A stretch of DNA of 64,000 nt from positions 135,435,182-135,499,181 of the forward strand of contig OY992539.1 in the NCBI GenBank assembly GCA_963921195.1, given 5' to 3'. The notes under the pieces were generated by a model that was not told the origin of the DNA, did not search any database, and worked only from the letters and a program-made list of their open reading frames with translations. The stretch is from Pegoplata infirma (Eukaryota > Arthropoda > Insecta > Diptera > Anthomyiidae). Below, one piece after another: positions 33,245 to 44,694 of the stretch (position 1 is its first letter; each line of letters starts with the position of its first letter). The position numbers and the translations under genes are program-made.

Positions 33245-34995
33245 TCATTTAAAGATGTGCGTCAGTTAAGGGCAAATCTTGTTTTTTAAAACATTGACTC
33301 CAGAGACTTGACCGCGGCTTGACTGCGGCTTTAGACAAGACTTTGCAACTCAACAAGTCAGCCACTTCCTTTATTGCTTGCCTCTAGTACGGTTTAACCC
33401 ATTAGGGCACATTGGTCACGTGCCCAGGGCAACCGATCTGAGGGGCCCCTAAATGACAATAAATTTGCTTATACGAAAATGGAGCAACATTTTTTTAAAT
33501 TTATTTTTAAAGAGATTTCACATTTTCTTACAGACAAATTCTCAGAATCTAACAGAGTCTCTAAATTTTTTGATTGTGAAATATTTTTCGTACAGAAAAT
33601 TTCTTAGATTCTGAGATTTTAAAAGTCTAAAGTTCATAGAAGTTTTTCTAAAATAAAAAAGTCTCAGATTCTGAGATACTTATCAAATAAATTCTCTGAT
33701 TCTGAGACATTTTTCTAATAGAAAAATCTAACCTTCTGAGACATTTTTCGTATAGAAAAAGGCTCAGATTCTGAGATATTAAAAGTCTGATATTCTGAGG
33801 CACTTTTCGTAAAGTCTCCGATTCTGGAACATTTTTCGTATAAAAAAGTATCAGATTCCGAAATTAAAAAAATGTCTTAAATAATGAGACATTTTTCATA
33901 TAAAAATAATCTCAGACATTTGTCGTAAAGAAAATGTTGGAGATTCTGAGACATTTATCGTATAGAAAAAATTTCAGATATTTTTCGTATTAAAAAAGTT
34001 TCAGATTCTAAGACATTTTTCGTATTGAAAAAGTCTTAGATACTGAGACATTTTTCGTATAGATAAAGTTTCAGATTCTGAGGCATTTTTCGTATGGAAT
34101 AAGTGTCATATCTGAGACGTTTTTCGTTAAAAAAATCTCAAATACTAAGACATTTTTCGTGTAAAAATATATTTAGATTCTGAGACATTTTTCGTAAAAA
34201 AATGTGGTAGATTCTGAGATATTTGTCGTATACAAAAATTTTCAGATTCTACGATATTTTTCGTATTGAAAAAGTCTTAGATTCTGAGACATTTTTCGTA
34301 TAGATAAAGTTTCAGATTCTGAGGTATTTTTCGTATTGAATAAGTCTCAGATCTGAGACGTTAAAAAAAAAATCTCAAATACTAAGACATTTTTCGTGTA
34401 AAACTATTTTTAGATTCTAAGACATTTATCGTAAAGAAATTGTGGTAGATTCTGAGATATTTGTCGTATACAAAAAATTTCAAATTCTGAGACATTTTTC
34501 GTATACAAAAATGTTCACATTCCGAGACATTTTTCGTATAGGAAAAGTCTCAGATTCTGAAATAGAAAAGGTCTCATTTAAAACAAATTGTTCTACACGA
34601 ATATCATGGTGCAATTTAGTAAAGAAAAATTACCTCGAATATCCCTACTAAAAATATATTTTTTTTTAAGTTTCATTTTCTTAAAAGAATTATAACATGA
34701 ATTTAATTTGAACCAAAAGAATGTTTTTTTCTGGCAATCTTCGCGAGGTAAACCCAAGCTCTTCTGACTCCGACTCTTCGTGTAGCGTCGATCCATCTGT
34801 GTAAAAATTTATGGTGGCTTCACTACCCGGAATGTCTCTCATTCCCCCTCATCTTAGTAGTAAAGTGGTGCTCAAAAAGGCTCATAGAGGGAGCTTAGTC
34901 CACATTTTGTGTTATTGATATCTTTTTTAGGATCGCGCTATGGCCACAATCGCTACTCTTCCATTGCAGAGTGCTATAAGTGACTAGAATTCAAA
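33245..34995 (-). pseudogene. Second decayed N1 fragment, interrupted by a tandem-repeat block
   Basis: 33245-33402 repeats the segment about GTGCGTCAGTTAAGGGCAAA and AGTCAGCCACTTCCTTTATT. The next part of N1 resumes only at about 34735 (AAACCCAAGCTCTTCTGAC, GTCGATCCATCTGTGT, AGGATCGCGCTATGGCCAC). The 1.3 kb between is unrelated to N1 and is listed separately. Confidence 0.6.
33520..34570. repeat. Degenerate tandem repeat, unit about 35-45 bp
   Basis: About 25 diverged copies of AGATTCTGAGACATTTTTCG followed by TATAGAAAAAGTCTC. Each unit contains partial inverted symmetry (TCTGAGA and TCTCAGA). It sits within the block that interrupts the N1 fragment. Open frames in it are repeat by-products. 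Confidence 0.8.
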
Positions 34996-35059
34996 ATGTT
35001 CCAATTTCGTAAAAATTTGGGTTGACGACTTATGAAGACAAAATACATTTACCAGTGAA

Positions 35060-35720
35060 ATTTGGGAGGATCTTCGCTCATTTTCCCATTTTATTACTGT
35101 GACATATCGAAAATTTCTCCTTCAATATCATATAAAATTTTTCATAAAATATTTTGAAAAAGTTTTGAAAGGACATTATTAACATCCCTTTTCCTTATAT
35201 GAAAAAAAAAAAAAAAATGGAAAAATTAGAAAAGGTTATCCTCTCTCATTTGCCATCAATTGTGACATTACATATAAGACAAGTACAAACCGTGTAAAAA
35301 TGGATTATATCTTACCTGATCTGTTTATATCTATTCATATAAGATCGTATATATCTGATTGCATATATTTATATCTAAAATGACCAAAACCGTGATCTGG
35401 TTATAACTCGGATTTGGCCGACATTGGCGCAACTTTGACATGTTATTACATCTGATCAGATATAATTTTATACAATCAGATACAAATATATGTATATTGT
35501 CAGATTAAAGCAGATCTGATAAGATCAGATATTCATGGGAATATTTAAAAAATATTTTACAAAATATTATCCTTTAAAACTTTGAAGTCCTTTTAAAAGT
35601 AAACAGGATCACGAAATGAAAAACTGTAAATGCAGTTTTACTCCATTTGATCTCAACATTCAGACGTAGATATATAATCCGGTACATGTTTAATATTGGC
35701 TGTCGGTCGGAGTTATTAGC
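35060..35720. mobile_element. Partial second copy of the 17384-17973 foldback
   Basis: The right part is almost the same as 17800-17973 (ACTTTGAAGTCCTTTTAAAA, AACAGGATCACGAAATGAAA, TTTAATATTGGCTGTCGG). The left part is rearranged. A SYSTEM-type repeat of CAGATATAA/TATATCTGA words (35300-35530) separates them. Confidence 0.5.
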
Positions 35721-36600
35721 CAACAGAATAATTGCAGATGAATAACTTGTTGGATTTTTGAATCACCCTAATTTTGATACATGCCGAGTAATATAGAAAA
35801 TTTTTCATTACAAAACTCAAGTACTTGTTCGTAAATGTTCTTTAGTTGTTCCTCGTTCATACATTCGATAAAAAAATTTATTTGTATGCAAGTGTTCATA
35901 CTCTTGTACCTACGCAAAGTTGTTGTTCATGAAATTTAAATTTTAAAAATAAAATTACATTTTTTTGTATTGAAATGCCTGCATTACAACAGCCAACGCA
36001 CTTTCATACCTCATGCACATCACTGTGGAAAAGTGTGCGTGGACCAAATACCTATGGATGACGAAGAGTAAACATAGAAATGGATCCTCCTTCTGTTTTT
36101 GTTGTACTATACTGTGATCAAGTGGTGTATGTATGTTTATTTGTTTGTATGCATTCGTTGAACCGACAATTTACAGTAGCAACAGTACCCATTCCACCAT
36201 TCAACACCATTTATACGAGTTTAACGACAATGCCAACGATCTTAAGAAGGCTGTGCTGACTGACGACGACTGCAACGACATTGTACTGAACTTAATATAA
36301 AAATTGCCCCCCTTCACAAGTGTAAACGACAATAAACGTATGACTTTACCAGAATCCAGGACGAAAATAGATTAATTACTTAAAGTCTACGGATTGTGCA
36401 TTTTAATACTAAGCAAAATTAAATTCTTTAGTGTGGAAAATTTCTTAGTAGGCGATTGAAAATTTAAGGGCTATTTTATTTTTGTGATTGGTTTTCAAAA
36501 AAAAAAAATATCTTTTAATAGTCTTCTTTGAGCCATTAAGTCTTAACGCGACATTTTAATCGATCGGCATCCTATTAGATCGACCCTCTAGGCCTGTCTG
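35721..36600. other. Stretch without recognisable gene
   Basis: Less AT-rich than its neighbours around 35980-36300, but the three frames on each strand are broken and I recognise no protein. A small inverted repeat (CTATTAGATCGACC and its approximate complement) is at about 36570-36625. Confidence 0.4.
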
Positions 36601-36619
36601 GAAGTGTCGATCTAATAAA

Positions 36620-37205
36620 ACTTTCAGCCCGTGGATATCCACATCAAGAGCACAGGAGCAAAATCGGCTCTCAGTTTAAGAGAGTCGCAAATGCTTAAAC
36701 AACGCTCTTTGTGTCACTTCACCATATTAAGTACGGTGGGCGGAATGAAACTGGAACAGAAATCTCAGCTCAGACGAAAATTTACAGATCCTTTGAAGTT
36801 CAAATACTAGCTAGAGAAGACTGGGTGGAAAGCTTTGTTATAACAGAGAATGAGATCTCAATCTTTACGGACGAATCGAAGATGAGGATGGGTACGAGGT
36901 CGGGAGTATACTATGAATGCCTCGAACTCGGGGTCTCAATGAGACTTCCGGACAAGTGTAGTGTTTTCCAGATTTGCAATTGATAAAGCCGCGCAGATGA
37001 TTATGACAAGGGACGTTCGTCCTTGCGTCATTATAATTTTCGTGGAAAGTCTTGCGGCTCTGAAGGCCTTAGAATCAAACACTGTAAAATCGGAAATCAT
37101 TATGAATTGCATTCAATCCATTTGTCGAATTATTCAGCACACAGTTAAGTTAATCTGGGTCCCTGGACATAGTGGGGTCGCAAGGAACGAATGTGTCGAG
37201 CGTGA
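36620..37205 (+). pseudogene. N2 non-LTR retrotransposon, RNase H region
   Basis: Frames 36711-36983 and 36961-37236 are two halves of one RNase H domain, shifted by a frameshift near 36965-36985. The first half holds ISIFTDESKMRMG, with D but the usual DGS changed to DES, and LELGVSMRLPDKCSVFQ. The second half holds FVESLAALKALESN and KLIWVPGHSGVARNE. The first and last thirds match the minus-strand N2 copy at 29990-31950. The domain is truncated on the right where the repeat at 37190 begins. Not functional. Confidence 0.75.
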
Positions 37206-37980
37206 AATTCTAAATAAAATAGCAATTAAAAAATAACAAAAATCAAAAAAAAAATTTTTGGTCAAAAAAAAGGATTGACTAACCACTGCTTTTTTTGTCA
37301 AAAAACTTTTAAATTTTTTTACTCCATATTTTCATCTATTTTATGTAGAATTTCACGCTCGACACATTGATGCTAAATTTTTGTAAATCCGTCCAGTAGT
37401 TTCGGAGATATAACGATTTTAAGATTTTTTTGATTTGAGGAAAAATTAAAATTTCAAATTCTCTCAAGGGTTGCCACAATTTGGTTTTTCGTCAATAGCT
37501 CGGTAAATATAGGCCCGATTTGGGTCGGAGACCTATACGTCCAAACTTTTTATGCAATTTCAGAATATGTAACCCAAATTTTTACCCCGTAAAAAAATAT
37601 TTTTCGACAAACTTGGCAACCATAGTCAGTGCGTAAGAAAAAAAATGGTAAAATCGCTATAACTCCAAAACTACTGGACCGATTTACAAAATTTTAGCGT
37701 CAATGTGTCGAGCGTGAAATTCTAAATAAAATAGCAATTGAAAAATAACAAAAATCAAAAAAAAAAATTTTGTCAAAAAAAAAAAGTTTTTTTGTCAAAA
37801 AACTTTTAAATTTTTTTACTCCATATTTTTCATCTATTTTATGTAGAATTTCACGTTCGACACATTGATGCTAAATTTTTGTAAATCCGTCCAGTAGTTT
37901 CGGAGATATAACGATTTAAGATTTTTTTGATTTGAGGAAAAATCAAAGATTTTTTTGATTTGAGGAAAAATCAAAAATTA
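37190..37980. mobile_element. Inverted/tandem repeat element around GTGTCGAGCGTGAAATTC
   Basis: GTGTCGAGCGTGAAATTCTA occurs at about 37191 and 37702 in direct orientation. Its complement (TAGAATTTCACGCTCGACAC) occurs near 37348 and, with one change, 37850. The word CGTCCAGTAGTTTCGGAGAT is repeated at about 37390 and 37890 and is mirrored near 37660. I read this as a foldback element with a partial duplication. It truncates the N2 copy to its left. Confidence 0.6.
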
Positions 37981-38059
37981 AACCAAAAACGTAGTGTAAA
38001 TGGTAAATGTTGTTGATGGCGCTGTCACGTTGATACGTCAAGTAAGATTAGGTTTAAAG

Positions 38060-38760
38060 GGGTTGGTAATGCTAGCTCTGAAGTCCGCTCTGAACCAAGG
38101 GATGATTTGGGTCCACTGTGAAACCATGTTAAGATGTGGGGGTTATCCTACTAGTCGCTACCGTTTTACTATTTGAAGTCTCTTATGAAACTCCTGAAAT
38201 GTTTTATTTTGTCTTTCATCAAAAGTAGAGAGATCCAGCAATAAAAACAATTCTCTGCAATAAAAGCTCCGACAGATTACTAAACCCAACTCCACCTCAT
38301 ACATACTGTTCTGATAGTAGTCATTTAATGGCATCTTTTGCTGTACAGCGTGTTTCTCCATAAGACAGTGTTCGTTTATCGTAGCAACCGCTGTCGAAAT
38401 ATGGGCTGCTGAAATTAAAAGTATTGCACTTGTACGCTTCTGATTAAGTTAAAGCTTCCTTGAAGTTTTGCAGGGCATTTATTTACCAATTAAATTGTGC
38501 TTGGAAGATTCTAAATGTCAACACATTCCAATTTCGTAGGAACCTGTTGACAGTCTTGAAGTTCATCGGTTTTATAATTTCTTTGAATGCCCCTGTGCAA
38601 TGGAACCCATATAAGTCAAATACCAAGCAGCTTGACCTAATTGTTTAAGGACGTGCAGCAGTTTAGCGCATATCTTGTTTTTAGGAACATTGATTCTGGA
38701 GACTGGACTGCGGCTCGAATGTCAGAATAGATGTTGACTACGAATGTATTGAAGACATAT
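38060..38760 (-). pseudogene. N1-like non-LTR retrotransposon 3' part, decayed
   Basis: Matches the 57660-58340 region of the long N1 copy at low identity. Shared words are TTATGAAACTCCT, AACACATTCCAATTTCGTAG and GACTGCGGCTCGAATGTCAG. No usable frame survives. Confidence 0.6.
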
Positions 38761-38850
38761 AGCCAACGTTTGGCCGAAGCCGAATATTCGGCCCAATTTT
38801 CACTATTCGGCCGAGACCAAAGCCGAAGCCGAATATTAAAAAAAAATATT
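38754..38850. repeat. GGCCGAAGCCGAATATTCGG palindromic cluster
   Basis: Short cluster of GCCGAA/TTCGGC words forming overlapping palindromes. Possibly the terminus of another element; no partner recognised. From 38850 to 39208 the sequence is AT-rich with GAGTGA runs. Confidence 0.45.
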
Positions 38851-39208
38851 TTTGTAGTAAAAACAAGAAAAAAAGTAAAACTCGACGTGGCGAAATACAG
38901 TGTATTTTTACTGTATACAGTGTATTTTTACAACATTTTTATATATTTGTGTATTCAATACACAAATATATAAAAATGTTGTCTAGAACGATTTATTTTG
39001 ATCAAAAATACTTTTTTTAGACATTTTTGTAAATAAAAATTTTTTTGAGTGTAATTTTTTTCGATCGAAAATTTTTTTTGAGTGTAAAATCTTGTTTTAA
39101 CTTTGGTTAAATGTTTTTGTGGCTTACTAATATGATTTAAAGTGCGTTTTGAGTGAGCGTAAGTTTAAAAAAAATTTACGTGAATTTTTGAGTGAGTGAG
39201 TGAGTGAG

Positions 39209-40050
39209 TATACCCTACACCACACTGTGGTACAGGGTATAATGAGTTTGTGCTGACGTTTGTAACTACCCGAAATATTGGTCCTAGACCGACTTTTAAG
39301 AATACCGATCGACTTAGAATCACTTTTTGAGTCGATTTAGCGATGTCCGTCCGTCTGCCCGTCCTTCCGTCTGTCTGCCTGTCTATGTAAACGGTTTAAA
39401 CACGATACAGGTAGCAATTTTTAATCAATCGACTTGAAATTTGAAACTTAAGCCTCTTTTGGCTCAAGGACGAAGTCTATTGAAATTGGAAAAATCGGTC
39501 TATATTTAGACCTAGCCCCCATACAAAGGTCCCCTTTAGTTTTGTCTCAAATGACTCTAATAGCTGCATTTTAATAGGTATCTTTTCGAAATTTGGCAGT
39601 TAATCATGTTTTATATACACAAATAATCATTCAAAATTTTAAAGAAATCGGACCAGTTCTTCTTGTAGGTCCAATACAAACCACCTTCCCGATTTTCACA
39701 CAAATCTCTCAAATTTCATGACAATAGAAAATATTTAATTGAAATTCTGTTTGTGTATGTTAAACGCGTACTTTAATAACCTTATCAAATCTAATTATCA
39801 TCGGGCTATTTTTGGACTTGGGCCCCATGGGAAAACTGCGCCCGATATTTAATTAAAGCGGTTTATTGTCAACAAAAAGAAGCCTATTTCGCTCAAATTG
39901 GATTTGTGAGTGTTTTTTACACTTATTAAAGATTTGACAAAATATGGATATAATCAGTCCATGTTTGAACATGGGACTCATTTTCCGGGAAACTCTGGTG
40001 TAGGGTATTATATGGGTTCGGTCTTGACCGACTATAATTTTCTTACTTGT
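39209..40050 (+). repeat. Dispersed repeat, type E (copy E2)
   Basis: Begins with the hairpin TATACCCTACACCACACTGT and its partial complement GGTACAGGGTATAAT. It continues with GTCCGTCCGTCTGC. It ends GGTGTAGGGTATTATATGGG, then CGGTCTTGACCGACTATAAT and TTTCTTACTTG at 40050. The end word is the complement of the CAAGTAA start of copy E1. It abuts the type D copy starting at 40055, head to tail. Confidence 0.7.
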
Positions 40051-40051
40051 T

Positions 40052-42785
40052 TTTTATACCCTCCAACTACAGTATGGGGTATACTCACTTTGTCATTCCG
40101 TGTGTAACGCGGTATAATATCGGTCTAAGACCCCATAAAGTATATGGGGCATTCCAAGCCAAATCACTCACTTTTAGACCCGACCCCTTTCGATTTATTT
40201 TATTTTTGGATATGTTTTAGTCCTTATTAAATGCAACTTGGACACCAATTTTCAGCCTTTTATTCCAAGATGGTGTTGAGTACTCAATTTTTCAAAATGG
40301 CGATTTTCTCCAAAAATTTAAAAAATTGAAATTTTTAATTAATTTTGACCATTAAAAAATATAGATATTTTAAAAAAAAGTTGGACAACGTTTTTTGGTA
40401 TTTAAATTTAGTTTTAGAAAAAAAATATGAAAAAATTATTCGAAGTAATTATCACTTATTTTTTGACGTTTAAAAATTAAAATCGACTTTTTGAAAAAGT
40501 CAGAAACCTTCGATTTTTTTTGTAAAAAACTATAAAAATTCTACTCTAAATTACGCAACTTTTAGGCCATAACTCGAGATGTGATCACAATTCTTTCTAT
40601 TTTTTTTTTTAATTTTTAAAATTGCACCTTTTATGTTTGGCTCTGATTTATTTTATATGGAGCTCCAAAAAAAAAAAAAAAAATGGTAGATACTGACCCT
40701 AACTTACCCTAAATATATTCATTTGGAGGTAAATATACGTCTCACAAAAATTTAGGACGATCGGACATGTGTAAGGCGTTTAGCATGGTCCTTGAATTTT
40801 AAAAAACGGATTACAAGGAAAAATATGATTTTTTTTCTGTTTTCGCAATTTTTTTGGTATTTAAGTTAAGTTTTAATTCAAGTGATTACAGAATTATGAT
40901 GTGGAGTAAAATGCCTTTCTAATAAGGTACTAAAAACTAAAATCGGTTGAAAATCAGCCAAGTTATTACAACTTCCCCAGGCATCTAGCGTGTGCCATAC
41001 AACTTGATTAAAAAATACGAGTCCCTTTTTTTAAATTTATTGAAATTTTCTACTGTAATAACATTTTTTCATTATTCATGTTTCAGTGTAATATTTTTTT
41101 GGCTTTTCCAAATTTTAAAACAAAAAAAATATTTTTTTTTTTTTAAATAGAGATTTCAAAAGGGTGTTGAAAATGCAGGCATTTTTAGCACTAATTTAAA
41201 AAATGTTAGCAAAACACAATATGAAAAATACTTGTCATCTAATTACATTTGAACTTGACGAATAAAAAAATGTTATTACAGTAGAAAATTTCAATGAATT
41301 TCCAAAATCGTATTATATTGCTTAATCAAGTGTTCTGCCATACGTTAGATGCCTGGGGAAGTTGTAATAACTTGGCTGATTTTCAACCGATTTCAGTCTT
41401 TGGTACCTTATTAGAGAGGCATTTTACTCCGCATTATAATTCTGTAACCACTTGAATTAAAACTTAACTTAAAATACCAAAAAAATTGAGAAAACAGAAA
41501 AAAATTCATATTTTTCCTTGTAATCCGTTTTCTAAACTTCAAGGCCCATGCGGAACACCTTGTCCATGTCCGATCGTTCTTAATTTTTTGAGGCGTATTT
41601 TTGCCTCGAAATGAATATATCTAGGGTAAGTTACGGTCAGTATCTACCAATTTAGTTTTTTTGGAGCACCATATAAAATAAATCAGAGTCAAAAAATAAA
41701 AGGTGCAATTTTCAAAATTTGAAAAAAAAATAGAACAAATTCCGATCACATCTCGAATTATGGCTTAAAAGTTGCGTAATTAAGAGTAGAACTTTTAGAC
41801 GTTTGTAAAAAAAAATCGAAGGTTTCGGACTTTTTCAAAAAGTCGATTTTAATTTTTAAACGTTAAAAAATAAGTGATAATTACTTCGAATAATTTTTTT
41901 AATATTTTTTTTTAAAACTACATTTAAATACCAACAAAACGTTGTCCAAAGTTTTTTAAGATATCTATATTTCTAACTGGTCAAAATTAATTGAAAATTT
42001 TAATTTTTCCATTTTTTTGAAAAAATCGCCATTTTGAAAAATTGATTACTCAACACCATCTTGGAATAAAAGGCTGAAAATTGGTGTCCAAGTTACATTT
42101 AATAAGAAATAAAACATATCCAAAAATAAAATAAATCGAAAGGGGTCGGGTCTAAAAGTGAGTGATTTGGCCTGGAATGCCCCATATATATTTATGATCA
42201 GTGATCGATTCTAAGACATTCTAGCGATGTCCGTCCGTCCGTCTGTAGTTAACACGATACAGTCCAAAATAAAAGAGTGAGACTCCCGACATTTGGAACA
42301 AATATGTCTTATGTTCCTAGGCAGGTTAAGTTCGTAAATGAGCAAAATCGGGCCAGGGGGAAAAAAGTTCCCAGTTGAAGAACTATACCAACCCCTGAAA
42401 AATATGAGTTTTTCATATGATTTTTTGTGTTTTTGTTTAACAAATGCAACATTTTTATGCTACAAGAAGTTCACAGTCCTACATTTGGACCCTGAGAATT
42501 AGAAAATGTCGTTTTTTCGTTCCGCCCTCCCCCCCCTTTATGGGCGTGGAATAAAAAAAAAATCTTTTTAATTATGATAAACTTTTATTTCTTTAGTGCA
42601 AATAGCATAAGAATTAATATTTAAACATATTTTCGAGAGGAAATTTGCCCCCCCCCATTACCACTACCGACCCCCCCACCCCAAAAAAAAAATAAAACGC
42701 CTCTGAATTTTTTTTTTTATTTTTTTGCGTGTTGGAGGGTATAAAAGATTCGGCACAGTCGAATTTAACACTCTTACTTGTTTTT
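40052..42785 (+). repeat. Dispersed repeat, type D (copy D4), split by a palindrome
   Basis: Starts TATACCCTCCAACTACAGTA and contains CACTTTGTCATTCCGTGTGT. It is broken after CCCATAAAGTATAT by the palindrome 40146-42183. It resumes ATATATTTATGATCAGTGAT and ends GGAGGGTATAAAAGATTCGG, then TTTAACACTCTTACTTG at about 42780. Confidence 0.7.
40146..42183. mobile_element. 2.04-kb palindromic element P2, GGGGCATTCCA ends
   Basis: Starts GGGGCATTCCAAGCCAAATC and ends with its near complement. The arms run to about 41095 and from about 41255. Identity is high for long stretches (for example ATGGTGTTGAGTACTCAATT, and CAGGCATCTAGCGTGTGCCA against TGGCATACG-type complement). ATAT flanks both ends (40142-40145 and 42184-42187). 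Only the terminal ~30 bp resemble P1 (18910-20861). No transposase. Confidence 0.83.
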
Positions 42786-43827
42786 TTCTTTCATTTCCTG
42801 CAAAAAAAATACTGTTTAGCAAATTTTTTTTGTAAACAATTTGTATCGCGTGAGTAGAGTTTGTGTTTCAGTCACGCATGAGCGTGATTGGCGATCCCTT
42901 TGTCGTACCTTTATATTGCAAGGTAGAAGAGGTCAGGAATAAGTAAGTAACTAACAGACACTGAATTGCTCCAAAATATATTTAATTATGTTTTAGGCCA
43001 TAAAAAGTGTGAATACTCTACTGCGCTTGCATTTTACAACCTCGTACTAGAATAATATAAAATGTTTTGCAGTGCAGCAATGGAAAGTTTTTTTTTCTCC
43101 AGAACGGTTAGTATTAATATCTCCCTCTTTTGCTGTAACATAAAAAAAAATAAACATGTCACAAGAAAGACTATTTTTGCTTTGGCCCATGCTAAACTCT
43201 ACTAAAACAGATGCCAAAAATATTATTGGCAAGCCTAGTCGGCGGCGGCGACATTCTATGGAATTATAAATGTGATTATAAATAAGTTTATACATTGATC
43301 ATTATATTCACTTGAACTTATTTGGTGTTTATTTTATCAAGAGGAGCTCGTGCCATGCCAAAATTACATTGACAAAGGGTTTTGAGGGTGCTTAAATCCC
43401 TTTGTAAATGTACGAGTAACTCGCCATTACTAAAATTTATAAGTTTTTGTTTGTTCTTTTTAATTTTTAATTAATTATAACGATTAAAAATTCGTTAACA
43501 CAGTGTTAAAGCATTTAATCGTGTTTTAGTAATAAATTTTCCCTTAATTTTGTTGCTTCTTTCTTTGTTGTAGTTGTTGTTTTAGCACATGTCACATGCA
43601 TCCGGCAGGCAGCGGCTACTGTTTCTTGTAGTTTAACAGCTAAAAATTTTACAATTCCTCTGATATTTAAAAATCTCATCTTTTCACTTTTCTTTGTTAG
43701 TTTTCTTGAAACAAAGAAATCGTGGTGCACAACAATGGTGCCCCATAATTAGACCACACTTTTTTTTTTTTTTTTGCGTATAAAGCAAATAACGACAAAA
43801 GTGATTTAATGGCTTAAATTGTGTATT
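42786..43827. other. Stretch without recognisable gene
   Basis: Contains mirrored words around GATCCCTTTGTCG and ACAAAGGGTTTTGAGGG, and short AT-rich frames. Nothing is assigned. Confidence 0.4.
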
Positions 43828-44192
43828 CCCAATAAACCAAATAACGATAAGTAATAGCGAAAATAGTATCACCTGTATGATACCGATTACGGTATCACCT
43901 CAAATAAAAATTATGATACCATTTTTGAATTTTAGGTGATTTTGCTATATTCATTGCTGGAAATTTCGATAGAGAAAACGATATCACATTTTCATGTCGA
44001 AACGATATCGTTATCGCCTGGAATAACGATAGTTTTTCGATAAATTCTAGAAAATGACGATTTTAACGATATCGTATTTTAATTTAAAAACGATTTCATA
44101 AGGAAAGGTACATTAAGAACGAAAACACTATCGTTTTTGTGTAATATGTGATATTACCTCGATATCATAACGGTATCGTTTGGTTTATTGGG
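43828..44192. mobile_element. 365-bp MITE, CCCAATAAACC ends
   Basis: CCCAATAAACCAAATAACGA on the left and TATCGTTTGGTTTATTGGG on the right. Flanks TTGTGTATT and TTGTTTATT agree at 8 of 9 bases, suggesting an aged 8- or 9-bp duplication. The interior is rich in ACGATATCGT-like palindromes. Confidence 0.65.
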
Positions 44193-44694
44193 TTGTTTAT
44201 TTGGTAGGTGCGTAATAAAATTAAGTATTAACCATTTCAATTTTATAAATCTAAATAGATTAAACTAGTCAAAATAAGTTTAAGTTAACAGCAAACAGCA
44301 CAATGGCTACCAAAACCAGGGTTCGAAAAAATGACTAACGAACGGTACGTTAGTGTTCTGTACTGAACTATTCCGATAGAAATGCGCAAACACATTCCCA
44401 ACAAGAAATACAGAAACACTAAAATTTTTTTTTAAGTGGTTGAATTCGTGTACGCAAACAGAATACCGAAAGTTATACTTGCGACTTGACGAACACAATC
44501 TCTACGATAATGTAGTGTGCTATGTACATAAACAAAATATAGTACTTTTAGTGTACTGTTTGCGTAGTAAGCTGATTTTTTTTTTAACTTAAAATGGCGA
44601 TATCTCGAAAACTAAACAAGTTAGAGCAAATCGGAACAACTTTTTGGTTATTAGAGTCGCCATAGTATCGCCGGACCTTTTCATATGTGTGGAC

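Noticed and set aside
42525..42690. C-run and CCCCACCCC stretches as a regulatory G-quadruplex
   Set aside because: Short homopolymer runs within a decayed repeat, with no four evenly spaced tracts and no gene nearby.
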